DNA of 64,000 nucleotides from Flavobacterium limicola (GTDB lineage Bacteria > Bacteroidota > Bacteroidia > Flavobacteriales > Flavobacteriaceae), in assembly GCF_003634755.1 (NCBI RefSeq), contig NZ_RBXA01000001.1:930001-994000 (forward strand). The letters are read 5' to 3'. Position numbers and translations under genes: made by a program. Below, one piece after another: positions 44,536 through 52,369 of this stretch (position 1 is the stretch's first letter; each line of letters begins with the position of its first letter). The notes below the pieces were generated by a model. That model was not told the DNA's origin. It ran no database searches and saw only the letters and a list, made by a program, of their open reading frames with translations.

Positions 44536-45861
44536 ATGGATATCAAAAGAGTAGCAATAGACGCTGTGAATGAAACAATTGTAATGACTGTTGTTCACAT
44601 GGATTACAAAGGACAAGTTGCAAAAAGAATAAACGAAAAAATGCCTTTGGCAACAGTTAAGGGATTTAGAAAAGGAGCGGTGCCTAAAGATCTTGTTGAA
44701 AAACAATACGGTAAAGCAATAAAACAAGAAGAAGTTCAGAAAGTTGTTGATTTAGCTCTAGAGCGTTTCGTACAATCAGAAAGATTAAACCTTCTTGGAA
44801 CGCCACTTCCTAAAGTAAACGAAGATTTTTCTTGGGATGCTGAAGAATTGGTTTTTGAATATGAAATTGGTTTAGTGCCAAACTTCACTTTAGACTTAGA
44901 TGCTAAAAACGACATCGTAAAATATGTAGTTACTGCTGACGATAAATTAATCGACGGTCAAGTGGAAAGAATCCAAAAACAATTTGGAACTGCAATTCCT
45001 CAAGAGGTTGTTGCTGCAGATTCAGATGTGACTGGAACATTCACTAACGAAGAAAAAGGAATTAATAACGCTACTACTATTGCTGCTGATCTTTTCAAAG
45101 ACAAAGCGACTTTTGACTTGTTCATAGGTAAAAAAGTAGGTGATGTAGTGACTGTAAATACTAAAGGTTTATTTGAAGACGACCACCAATTGATGGACGT
45201 TATGAAAGTAAGTCATGATGACGTTCACGGTTTAGATGTTGATGTAAACTTCACAATCGAAGCAATCAACACTGCTGAATTAGCAGAATTAAACCAAGAA
45301 TTGTTTGATAAATTGTTTGGAGCTGGAACTGTTTCTTCACTTGAAGAATTGAAAGCTAAAATCAAAGAAGATGCTGAAACTCAATTTGCACAGCAAGCGG
45401 ACCAAAAATTATTAGGTGATGTAACTGAGTTCTTAATCGAAAGCACAAAATTTGATTTACCAGCTGAATTCCTTAAAAAATGGTTGCAAACTGTTGGTGA
45501 GAAAAAATTATCTCCTGAGGAAGCTGAAGTAGAATATGCACGTTCTGAAAAAGGATTGCGCTTTCAATTGATCGAAGGTAGAGCAATGGCTCAATCTGAC
45601 ATCAAAATCACTTTTGAAGACTTGAAATCATTCACTACAAAAAATATCCGTCAACAAATGGCGCAATTCGGGCAAACAAATCCTACTGACGAAGAAGTTC
45701 AAGGAATTGTAGCTAGAGTTTTGTCTAACCAAGACGAAGTGAAAAGACTTTCTGACCAAGTTGTTGCTGAGAAATTATTGGAATTGTTCAAAGAGAAAGC
45801 AAATCCTACTACTAAAGAAGTGACTTACGAAGAATTTATTGCTGCTTCTTACGGAGAATAA
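44536..45861 (+). CDS. tig: Trigger factor
   Basis: Trigger factor is the ribosome-bound chaperone with peptidyl-prolyl isomerase domain. The 441-residue protein has the N-terminal ribosome-binding domain with a GFRKGAVP loop (about residues 40-48; consensus GFRxGxxP). The middle isomerase region (about residues 150-240) and helical C-terminal arms follow. Isomerase motifs look diverged, which is common in Bacteroidota. It is transcribed alone with its own promoter and terminator; clpP and clpX follow downstream as in many bacteria. Confidence 0.95.
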   Translation: MDIKRVAIDAVNETIVMTVVHMDYKGQVAKRINEKMPLATVKGFRKGAVPKDLVEKQYGKAIKQEEVQKVVDLALERFVQSERLNLLGTPLPKVNEDFSWDAEELVFEYEIGLVPNFTLDLDAKNDIVKYVVTADDKLIDGQVERIQKQFGTAIPQEVVAADSDVTGTFTNEEKGINNATTIAADLFKDKATFDLFIGKKVGDVVTVNTKGLFEDDHQLMDVMKVSHDDVHGLDVDVNFTIEAINTAELAELNQELFDKLFGAGTVSSLEELKAKIKEDAETQFAQQADQKLLGDVTEFLIESTKFDLPAEFLKKWLQTVGEKKLSPEEAEVEYARSEKGLRFQLIEGRAMAQSDIKITFEDLKSFTTKNIRQQMAQFGQTNPTDEEVQGIVARVLSNQDEVKRLSDQVVAEKLLELFKEKANPTTKEVTYEEFIAASYGE

Positions 45862-45972
45862 ATAAGAGTTTGTACTGTTGTAAAGTTGAAAGTCAAAAGC
45901 CCTAAGAGCTAGAGATTATTAAAATTTTATGATTTGATTACAGATACGAAACAATAAAAAATAGTTATATTT

Positions 45973-46006
45973 GAGCGTCAGAAAAAATATTTTTTGGCGC
46001 TCTTTT
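45973..46006 (+). terminator. Probable terminator of tig
   Basis: GAGCG and CGCTC arms with AAAAAATATTTTTT inside are followed by four T, about 110 bases after the tig stop. Confidence 0.6.
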
Positions 46007-46021
46007 GTTTGAATTAATTTC

Positions 46022-46163
46022 AGGAGCTAATCCAGCTGTACGTTTCAAGTTTTTTCTTCCGTTTCTGTTTTTTAAATTCCTGCAAGAGCTTCTTTCAGTC
46101 GCTTTGCAAGAATAAAAAAACTAAAAAACGGAATTCAAAAAGCTTTTCTCTTCCATCTGGGCT
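46022..46163 (-). ncRNA. Flavo-1-like structured RNA candidate, copy C
   Basis: On the minus strand the element starts AGCCCAGATGG and ends GCTGGATTAGCTCCT, matching the ends of copy A. The closing stem here is CCAG/CTGG where copy A has CCCG/CGGG, so both sides changed and pairing was kept. The inside contains long A/T-rich arms (CCGTTTTTTA and TTTAAAAAAC) and a local repeat CTCTTGC/GCAAAG. It fills most of the 397-base gap between tig and clpP. Confidence 0.5.
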
Positions 46164-46178
46164 AAAAAATAAGACATA

Positions 46179-46210
46179 TTGACATCATTTATAAAGAGGT
46201 ATGACCTTTG
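46179..46210 (+). promoter_or_regulatory. Possible promoter of clpP
   Basis: TTG at 46179-46181 and GACCTTTG at 46203-46210 are 21 bases apart. The -7 box departs from consensus at its first base. Confidence 0.4.
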
Positions 46211-46258
46211 CATTAAATGGAATCACAAGATATAACGTAAAACTTAGAACAAAAAAAT

Positions 46259-46933
46259 ATGAACTACGGTAAAGAATTTAAAAAATTTGCTACAAAGGAC
46301 CACGGTGTAAACTCGATGTATTACGATAAAATCGTAGGCGCAATGACTCCTAAAAACATGACTCCATATATCATTGAAGAACGTCAGTTGAATATTTCAC
46401 AATTAGACGTTTTCTCCAGATTGATGATGGACAGAATTATATTCCTTGGAACAGGAATTGACGACCAAATCGCAAACATCGTTCAGGCACAGTTGTTGTT
46501 CCTTGAAAGCGCTGATGCTTCTAAGGATATTCAAATTTATTTGAACTCTCCAGGAGGAAGCGTTTACGCAGGATTAGGGATTTATGACACGATGCAATAC
46601 ATCAAACCAGATGTAGCAACAATTTGTACAGGAATGGCAGCTTCTATGGGAGCGGTGCTGTTATGTGCAGGAGCTGCAGGAAAACGTTCGGCTTTGCCAC
46701 ATTCTCGTGTAATGATTCACCAGCCATCAGGAGGAGCGCAAGGAGTTGCTACTGATATGGAAATCAACTTACGTGAAATGTTGAAACTGAAAGATGAATT
46801 ATATAAAATTATCTCTCACCACTCTGGACAAACTTTTGATAAGGTTCATACTGATAGTGAACGTGATTATTGGATGATTGCTGAAGAAGCAAAAGCATAC
46901 GGAATGATTGATGAGGTTTTAATAAGAGGATAA
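46259..46933 (+). CDS. clpP: ATP-dependent Clp protease proteolytic subunit
   Basis: ClpP forms the tetradecameric peptidase barrel that works with ClpX. The 224-residue protein has the serine nucleophile in GMAASMGAVLL (about residue 127), the histidine in HQPSGGAQG (about residue 152) and the Asp region later. The N-terminal extension before IIEERQLN is about 35 residues, longer than in E. coli. clpX follows after 86 bases. Confidence 0.97.
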   Translation: MNYGKEFKKFATKDHGVNSMYYDKIVGAMTPKNMTPYIIEERQLNISQLDVFSRLMMDRIIFLGTGIDDQIANIVQAQLLFLESADASKDIQIYLNSPGGSVYAGLGIYDTMQYIKPDVATICTGMAASMGAVLLCAGAAGKRSALPHSRVMIHQPSGGAQGVATDMEINLREMLKLKDELYKIISHHSGQTFDKVHTDSERDYWMIAEEAKAYGMIDEVLIRG

Positions 46934-46942
46934 AAATAGTTA

Positions 46943-47010
46943 CAAGTTTAAGGTTTAAAGTTTAAGGTTGCTACGGGAACTTTGAACTTTAAACTTTTTA
47001 AACTTTAAAC
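46943..47010 (+). repeat. A/T-rich TTTAAAGTTTAA repeats between clpP and clpX
   Basis: GTTTAAGGTTTAAAGTTTAA and AACTTTAAACTTTTTAAACT face each other across GCTACGGG and can pair imperfectly. I see no terminator, so clpP and clpX may be read together. Confidence 0.5.
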
Positions 47011-47019
47011 AAAAAAAGA

Positions 47020-48252
47020 ATGGCAAAAGTAGTATTAGAGTGTTCGTTTTGTGGAAGAAAGAAGCCAGAAACCCAATTGTTGATTGCTGGAATCAATGCA
47101 CATATTTGTGATAAATGTATCGAACAAGCTCACGGAATTGTTTTAGAAGAATTAAAATCCAGCGGAAGTTCCAAACTGGTTGGAGATTTGATTTTGAAGA
47201 AACCAAAGGAAATCAGAGCGTTCTTGGATCAATATGTAATTGGACAGGACCAAACTAAAAAAGTAATGTCGGTTGCGGTTTACAATCACTACAAACGTTT
47301 GATGCAACAGCAATTAGACGATGAGGTAGAGATTGAAAAAAGTAACATCATCATGGTGGGACAAACAGGAACAGGAAAAACATTGGTAGCAAAAACCATT
47401 GCAAAAATGTTGGATGTGCCTTTAGCTATTGTTGATGCAACGGTTCTTACAGAAGCAGGTTATGTTGGGGAAGATGTTGAAAGTATTTTGACACGTCTGT
47501 TGCAAGCAGCTGATTATGATGTTGCCAAAGCCGAACGCGGAATTGTATTCATTGACGAAATAGATAAAATTGCACGTAAAAGTGACAATCCGTCTATTAC
47601 ACGTGACGTTTCTGGGGAAGGGGTGCAACAAGCATTACTAAAATTATTGGAAGGAACGGTTGTGAATGTGCCACCAAAAGGAGGACGCAAGCACCCAGAC
47701 CAAAAATTTGTTGAGGTCAATACACAAAACATTTTGTTTATCGCCGGTGGTGCTTTTGATGGAATTGAAAGAATTATTTCGAAACGATTGAACCGTCAGG
47801 CCGTAGGTTATTCAACTTCAAAAAATGTGGATAATATTGATAAAGACAACTTGTTGCAATACATTATCCCAAAAGATATCAAAGATTTTGGATTGATTCC
47901 GGAGATTATAGGTCGTTTGCCAGTATTGACACACATGGATCCTTTAGACAGAGAAACTTTGCGTGCAATTTTGACACAACCTAAAAATGCATTAATCAAA
48001 CAATACGAGAAGTTGTTTTTGATGGATGAAGTAACTTTTACCATTACAGATGAAGCCTTAGATTTTATTGTGGATAAAGCGTTAGAATACAAATTAGGTG
48101 CTCGTGGATTACGTTCTTTATGCGAAGCTATTTTAACGGATGCAATGTATGAATTACCAAGTTCTGAAGATAAAATCTTAGAAATTGATGTTGAATACGC
48201 TAAAGAAACGTTGAATAAAAATTTATTGAAACGTTTGGAGATAGCATCATAA
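47020..48252 (+). CDS. clpX: ATP-dependent Clp protease ATP-binding subunit ClpX
   Basis: ClpX is the AAA+ unfoldase that feeds ClpP. The 410-residue protein has the N-terminal zinc domain CSFCGRKK...CDKCIE (Cys residues about 8, 11, 30, 33), the Walker A GQTGTGKT (about residue 112), Walker [11 protein letters not shown], sensor motifs and pore loop GYVG. The IGF-type loop that contacts ClpP should lie around residue 260-270. A terminator follows the stop. Confidence 0.97.
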   Translation: MAKVVLECSFCGRKKPETQLLIAGINAHICDKCIEQAHGIVLEELKSSGSSKLVGDLILKKPKEIRAFLDQYVIGQDQTKKVMSVAVYNHYKRLMQQQLDDEVEIEKSNIIMVGQTGTGKTLVAKTIAKMLDVPLAIVDATVLTEAGYVGEDVESILTRLLQAADYDVAKAERGIVFIDEIDKIARKSDNPSITRDVSGEGVQQALLKLLEGTVVNVPPKGGRKHPDQKFVEVNTQNILFIAGGAFDGIERIISKRLNRQAVGYSTSKNVDNIDKDNLLQYIIPKDIKDFGLIPEIIGRLPVLTHMDPLDRETLRAILTQPKNALIKQYEKLFLMDEVTFTITDEALDFIVDKALEYKLGARGLRSLCEAILTDAMYELPSSEDKILEIDVEYAKETLNKNLLKRLEIAS

Positions 48253-48276
48253 AAAATGCATTTTTCTTAAAAATAC

Positions 48277-48308
48277 AAACCTGTTCATTCATTTGGACAG
48301 GTTTTTTT
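48277..48308 (+). terminator. Terminator of clpX
   Basis: AAACCTGT and ACAGGTTT enclose a 12-base loop and are followed by T residues. Confidence 0.85.
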
Positions 48309-48414
48309 ATGGGGAAATTACACTATTTGTTATTGTTTGAAAAAAGGAGTAATATTTTTTTTTATCAACGTCAGATTGTCGATTTTTGTCCATTCTAAAT
48401 CAAATATATACAAA

Positions 48415-49653
48415 ATGCAAATAGAAGATGTAGAGGTAATTTTACTAAAAGTTTCAGGTCAGGATAAACCCGGAGTAACCGCTGGTTTGACATCCATCTT
48501 GGCGAATTATGATGCTATTATTTTAGATATTGGTCAAGCAGATATTCATGACACACTCTCTTTAGGTATTTTATTTGAAATAAAAGCGGGTTCTTCTTCC
48601 GCTCCCGTTCTAAAAGATTTATTGTTTAAAGCGTATGAATTGGGTGTGAAAGTTAAGTTCATACCAATTTCTATTGCAGATTATGAAATATGGGTCAAAG
48701 GACAACGCAAACAACGCTATACCATCAATGTTTTGGGAGAAACCTTAACGGCGGTACAATTGGCAGCGGTAACTAGGATTCTATCCAACCAAAATTTGAA
48801 TATTGACGCCATCAAAAGATTAACCGGCAGAGTTTCTATTATTGAAAAAGAAGAATTTCCACGTTCTTGCATACAATTATCAGTTACGGGAACGATTGTA
48901 GATAAAACATTCATGACCGCCAGTTTTATGGAAATTTCCAGAACACTGGATGTAGATATTTCTTTTCAGGAAGATAATATGTATCGCAGAAACAGACGCT
49001 TGGTATGTTTTGATATGGATTCGACCTTGATACAAACCGAAGTAATTGATGAATTAGCAGAGTTGGCGGGTGTGGGTGAGCAAGTAAAAGCCATCACGGA
49101 AGCAGCGATGAATGGTGAAATTGATTTTAGCGAAAGTTTCAAGCAACGCATGGCTTTGCTAGAAGGTTTGAGCGAGGACGTGCTGCAAAACGTTGCTGAA
49201 AATTTACCGATAACGAAAGGAGCGCATCGCTTGATGAAGGCCTTGAAATATTACGGCTATAAAACGGCTATTTTGTCCGGAGGATTTACCTTTTTTGGAA
49301 AATACCTGCAAAAGGAATTAGGGATTGATTATGTTCACGCCAATGAATTGGAAATCAAAGACGGGAAATTGACAGGTAATTATCTCGGCGAAATTGTGGA
49401 TGGTAAAAAGAAAGCAGAATACCTTCAAGCCATTGCCGATAAAGAAGGAATTCACATTAATCAAACTATTGCAGTGGGCGATGGAGCCAATGATTTGCCA
49501 ATGTTAAATTTGGCAGGTTTAGGAATTGCTTTTCATGCCAAACCTACGGTAAAAGAAAAAGCAGAAAGTTCTATTTCCAGCTTAGGACTCGACGGTGTTT
49601 TATACCTGTTAGGATACCACGACAGACATATTGATATGATGGAGCAAGAGTAA
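48415..49653 (+). CDS. serB: Phosphoserine phosphatase (ACT-type)
   Basis: SerB removes phosphate from phosphoserine in the last step of serine synthesis. The 412-residue protein has two N-terminal ACT-like domains (about residues 5-180; LKVSGQDKPGVTAGLTSIL first) and a HAD domain with the nucleophile motif FDMDSTLIQTE (about residue 200) and GDGANDLPM near the end. ATG 48415 is used since the first ACT strand begins there; an in-frame start at 48337 would add 26 residues without homology. A terminator follows. Confidence 0.93.
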   Translation: MQIEDVEVILLKVSGQDKPGVTAGLTSILANYDAIILDIGQADIHDTLSLGILFEIKAGSSSAPVLKDLLFKAYELGVKVKFIPISIADYEIWVKGQRKQRYTINVLGETLTAVQLAAVTRILSNQNLNIDAIKRLTGRVSIIEKEEFPRSCIQLSVTGTIVDKTFMTASFMEISRTLDVDISFQEDNMYRRNRRLVCFDMDSTLIQTEVIDELAELAGVGEQVKAITEAAMNGEIDFSESFKQRMALLEGLSEDVLQNVAENLPITKGAHRLMKALKYYGYKTAILSGGFTFFGKYLQKELGIDYVHANELEIKDGKLTGNYLGEIVDGKKKAEYLQAIADKEGIHINQTIAVGDGANDLPMLNLAGLGIAFHAKPTVKEKAESSISSLGLDGVLYLLGYHDRHIDMMEQE

Positions 49654-49677
49654 TTGTAATAATTATAAAAAATAAAA

Positions 49678-49714
49678 AGGGCTGTACCAGATTCGTTTTT
49701 GTACAGCCTTTTTT
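49678..49714. terminator. Terminator behind serB
   Basis: AGGGCTGTAC and GTACAGCC enclose a 13-base loop, with A and T runs on the outside, so it can serve serB and the converging small lipoprotein gene. Confidence 0.85.
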
Positions 49715-49862
49715 ATGCTTTAACGGTAAACGCTTTTTCAGGTTTTTCTGTTGTTTGTTTTTCGGGAGATTTACAAATTCCTCTGGCACCACAACTCATT
49801 CTGTGCGGTCCGCAGGAACTCAATATAAAAAGTGCAATCAAGATGTAGAAAGTGTTTTTCAT
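49713..49862 (-). CDS. Small Cys-containing lipoprotein, 49 residues
   Basis: This short frame from ATG 49862 codes a lipoprotein: hydrophobic FYILIALFILSSC with lipidated Cys17, then GPHRMSCGARGICKSP and a polar tail (EKQTTEKPEKAFTVKA). The three cysteines and the GPHRM motif suggest a conserved domain; I recall similar very short lipoproteins in Flavobacterium but no function. Its stop codon touches the serB terminator. It lies just after the GH3 gene start region on the same strand, so it may be a separate transcript. Confidence 0.75.
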   Translation of the reverse strand: MKNTFYILIALFILSSCGPHRMSCGARGICKSPEKQTTEKPEKAFTVKA

Positions 49863-49876
49863 CTTTTTAATTATTT

Positions 49877-51400
49877 TTATACGCTTTGAAACTGCATGTT
49901 TTTCAGTTGTTCTAGATAATCTCTTTGGTTGGATAATCTTGGAATTTTATGTTGTCCTCCCAATTTATCTCGGTCTTTTAACCAATCGTAAAACAAATTT
50001 TTCCGCGCTACATTGATTACTAACGGATTTAAAGTCATGTTGTTGTAGCGTTTCGCTTCGTAATCGGAGTTTAAGGATTGTATAGATTCATCTAATGCTT
50101 TCTGGAATTGAGATACATCAGCCGGATTATCTTTGAATTCAATCATCCATTCGTGAGCACCTTTTTCTTTGCCTTCCATAAATATTGGAGCAACTGTGTA
50201 ATCAACCACTTCGGTTTGGGTTAGTTTACACGCTTTGGCTATAGCCTGATCGGTATTTTCTACCATCAATTCTTCGCCAAAAACATTAATGTGATGCTTG
50301 GTTCTTCCCGTAACCCTAATTCGATATGGATTCAATGACGTAAAACGAACGGTGTCGCCTATCAAATAGCGCCACAAACCAGAATTGGTCGTAATCACTA
50401 AAGCGTAATTTTTAAACAATTCCACATCTACCAATCGAATAACTTTTTGTTCCGTTGTCCCAAAAGTATCCATTGAAATGAATTCATAGAAAATTCCGTA
50501 ATCCAGCATCAACAATAAATCACTGGAATTATTTAAATCCTGAATGGCGAAAAAACCTTCGGAGGCATTGTATATTTCGTAATATTTAAAATCTTTTTTA
50601 GGGAGTATTTTTTTGTATTGTTCTCGGTATGGTTCAAAATTTACGCCTCCGTGAAAGTACACTTCCAAATTTGGCCAAAGTTCGAATAGATTTCCTTTTC
50701 CGGTTTCTTCCAGCATTTTATTCATTAAAACCAACATCCAGGAAGGAACTCCGGCGAAACTGGTTACATTTTCGTTTTTTGTTTCGTTTATGATAGCAGC
50801 AATTTTAGTTTCCCATTCGCTCATCAAGGAAATTTTGTTGCTCGGCGTACTGCTGAACTCCGCCCAAATAGGCATGTTTTCGATTAAAATTGCGGATAAA
50901 TCACCAAAAAAAGTGTTGTTATTTTCATAGATTTGGGAACTTCCGCCAAGACGCAGACTTTTCCCCAAAAACAGTTCGGAATCCTCGTTATTATTCAAAT
51001 ACAAACACAATAAATCTTTACTTCCTTTGTAATGACAATCCTCTAAGGCTTCATTGCTTACCGGAATAAATTTACTTTTTGCATTGGTAGTTCCGCTTGA
51101 TTTGGCAAACCATTTTATAGGTGTTTCCCAAAAAACATTTTGCTCTCCTTTACGGGTTCTTTCTATTAGCGGTTGCAATTCTTCATAAGTCGAAATGGGA
51201 ACTCGCTCTGCAAAATTCGCATAGGATTTTATTGTAGCAAAATCATATTGCTTGCCTAAAACAGTATTTTTAGAAGACTGAATTAAATTCATAAGCAATT
51301 CTTCCTGAACTTCATTTGGATATTTCAAGAAAAGTTCGATCTGATGAATTCTTTGTTTGAGAACCCAAGAAGCAAACGAATTGATTATGGTTAGAGGCAT
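49877..51400 (-). CDS. GH3-family acyl-adenylate enzyme
   Basis: This 507-residue protein belongs to the GH3 family, known in plants for joining amino acids to jasmonate or auxin through an acyl-adenylate. The family motifs are visible: FAKSSGTTNAKSKFIPVS (ATP-binding, about residues 95-112), YNASEGFFAIQ (about residue 300) and YRIRVTGRTKHHINVFGEEL late. Bacterial members have no proven substrate. A -7-like box TATTTTTG lies on the minus strand at 51448-51441. It is divergent from the DUF2797 gene. Confidence 0.9.
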   Translation of the reverse strand: MPLTIINSFASWVLKQRIHQIELFLKYPNEVQEELLMNLIQSSKNTVLGKQYDFATIKSYANFAERVPISTYEELQPLIERTRKGEQNVFWETPIKWFAKSSGTTNAKSKFIPVSNEALEDCHYKGSKDLLCLYLNNNEDSELFLGKSLRLGGSSQIYENNNTFFGDLSAILIENMPIWAEFSSTPSNKISLMSEWETKIAAIINETKNENVTSFAGVPSWMLVLMNKMLEETGKGNLFELWPNLEVYFHGGVNFEPYREQYKKILPKKDFKYYEIYNASEGFFAIQDLNNSSDLLLMLDYGIFYEFISMDTFGTTEQKVIRLVDVELFKNYALVITTNSGLWRYLIGDTVRFTSLNPYRIRVTGRTKHHINVFGEELMVENTDQAIAKACKLTQTEVVDYTVAPIFMEGKEKGAHEWMIEFKDNPADVSQFQKALDESIQSLNSDYEAKRYNNMTLNPLVINVARKNLFYDWLKDRDKLGGQHKIPRLSNQRDYLEQLKNMQFQSV

Positions 51401-51495
51401 TTTTAAATTATGAATTATGAATTGTGAGTTATAACTTTACCAAAAATAACAAAATTTGTTTAACTAGTAGTGTTAAACCTGAAACTTTAATCACA

Positions 51496-52290
51496 ATGAC
51501 CTACGAAGGCGTACTTACAAAAATGCAAACCGAATTTGGAAATCCAATTCAATATTATTTGGTTTTTGAGAATGGATTTTTAAATGTGAATCAGTTGCTG
51601 AATAAAGAAATTGAAATCAATTTTGTGGGATACCAATGTTTGAATTGTGGCAAGAAGAAAAAAATATTCCGTCAGGGATTTTGTTACGATTGTTTCTATT
51701 CCAGCGCTGCTGTTGGTGATTGGATTATGAAACCGGAGTTGAGTACCGCTCATCTTGGGATTCAGGATCGTGATTTGGCGTATGAAGAGAAAGTGCAATT
51801 GCAACCCCATATTGTTTATCTGGCTTTGTCCAGCGAAGTCAAAGTAGGAGTGACCAGAAAAACACAAATGCCAACCCGATGGATTGATCAAGGTGCGACA
51901 CAAGCTATTTCAATTGTAGAAGTGCCTAATAGATACTTGGCCGGAATTACCGAGGTGGCGTTGAAAAATCATTATGCCGATAAAACCAATTGGAGAAAAA
52001 TGCTGACGAATAATGTCGAACAAATTGACTTAATCGCAGAACGATTGAAAGTAGGAAATCTTATTCCAACGGAAGTTCAGGAATACTTTTATTTGCAAAA
52101 GAATGATTTGTATGAGATGCATTATCCCGTTTTACAGTATCCAAGCAAGGTAAACAGTTTGAGTTTAGATAAAACACCTCACTTTCAAGGAAAACTTATC
52201 GGAATAAAAGGTCAATATTTACTTTTTGAGAATGAAACAGTTTTTAATATTCGTGGTTCCGAAGGATATGTGGTAACGATTAATGTATAA
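51496..52290 (+). CDS. DUF2797-family protein
   Basis: This 264-residue cytoplasmic protein has a zinc-type four-cysteine site YQCLNCGKKKKIFRQGFCYD (about residues 45-64, with C-x2-C and C-x2-C) and a C-terminal region with GVTRKTQMPTRWIDQGA, which resembles a GIY-YIG-related fold in this DUF. No function is established for the family. I take ATG 51496; a start at 51424 would overlap the promoter region. A bidirectional terminator follows. Confidence 0.85.
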   Translation: MTYEGVLTKMQTEFGNPIQYYLVFENGFLNVNQLLNKEIEINFVGYQCLNCGKKKKIFRQGFCYDCFYSSAAVGDWIMKPELSTAHLGIQDRDLAYEEKVQLQPHIVYLALSSEVKVGVTRKTQMPTRWIDQGATQAISIVEVPNRYLAGITEVALKNHYADKTNWRKMLTNNVEQIDLIAERLKVGNLIPTEVQEYFYLQKNDLYEMHYPVLQYPSKVNSLSLDKTPHFQGKLIGIKGQYLLFENETVFNIRGSEGYVVTINV

Positions 52291-52298
52291 AATTCCAT

Positions 52299-52340
52299 AA
52301 AAAAGCAGGAAGCTCAATTTTAGAGATTCCTGCTTTTTTT
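52299..52340. terminator. Bidirectional terminator
   Basis: AAAAAAGCAGGAA and TTCCTGCTTTTTT lie between the convergent DUF2797 and AsmA-like genes. Confidence 0.85.
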
Positions 52341-52369
52341 ATGTTGAAAAACTACTGTTTTTACTTAAA

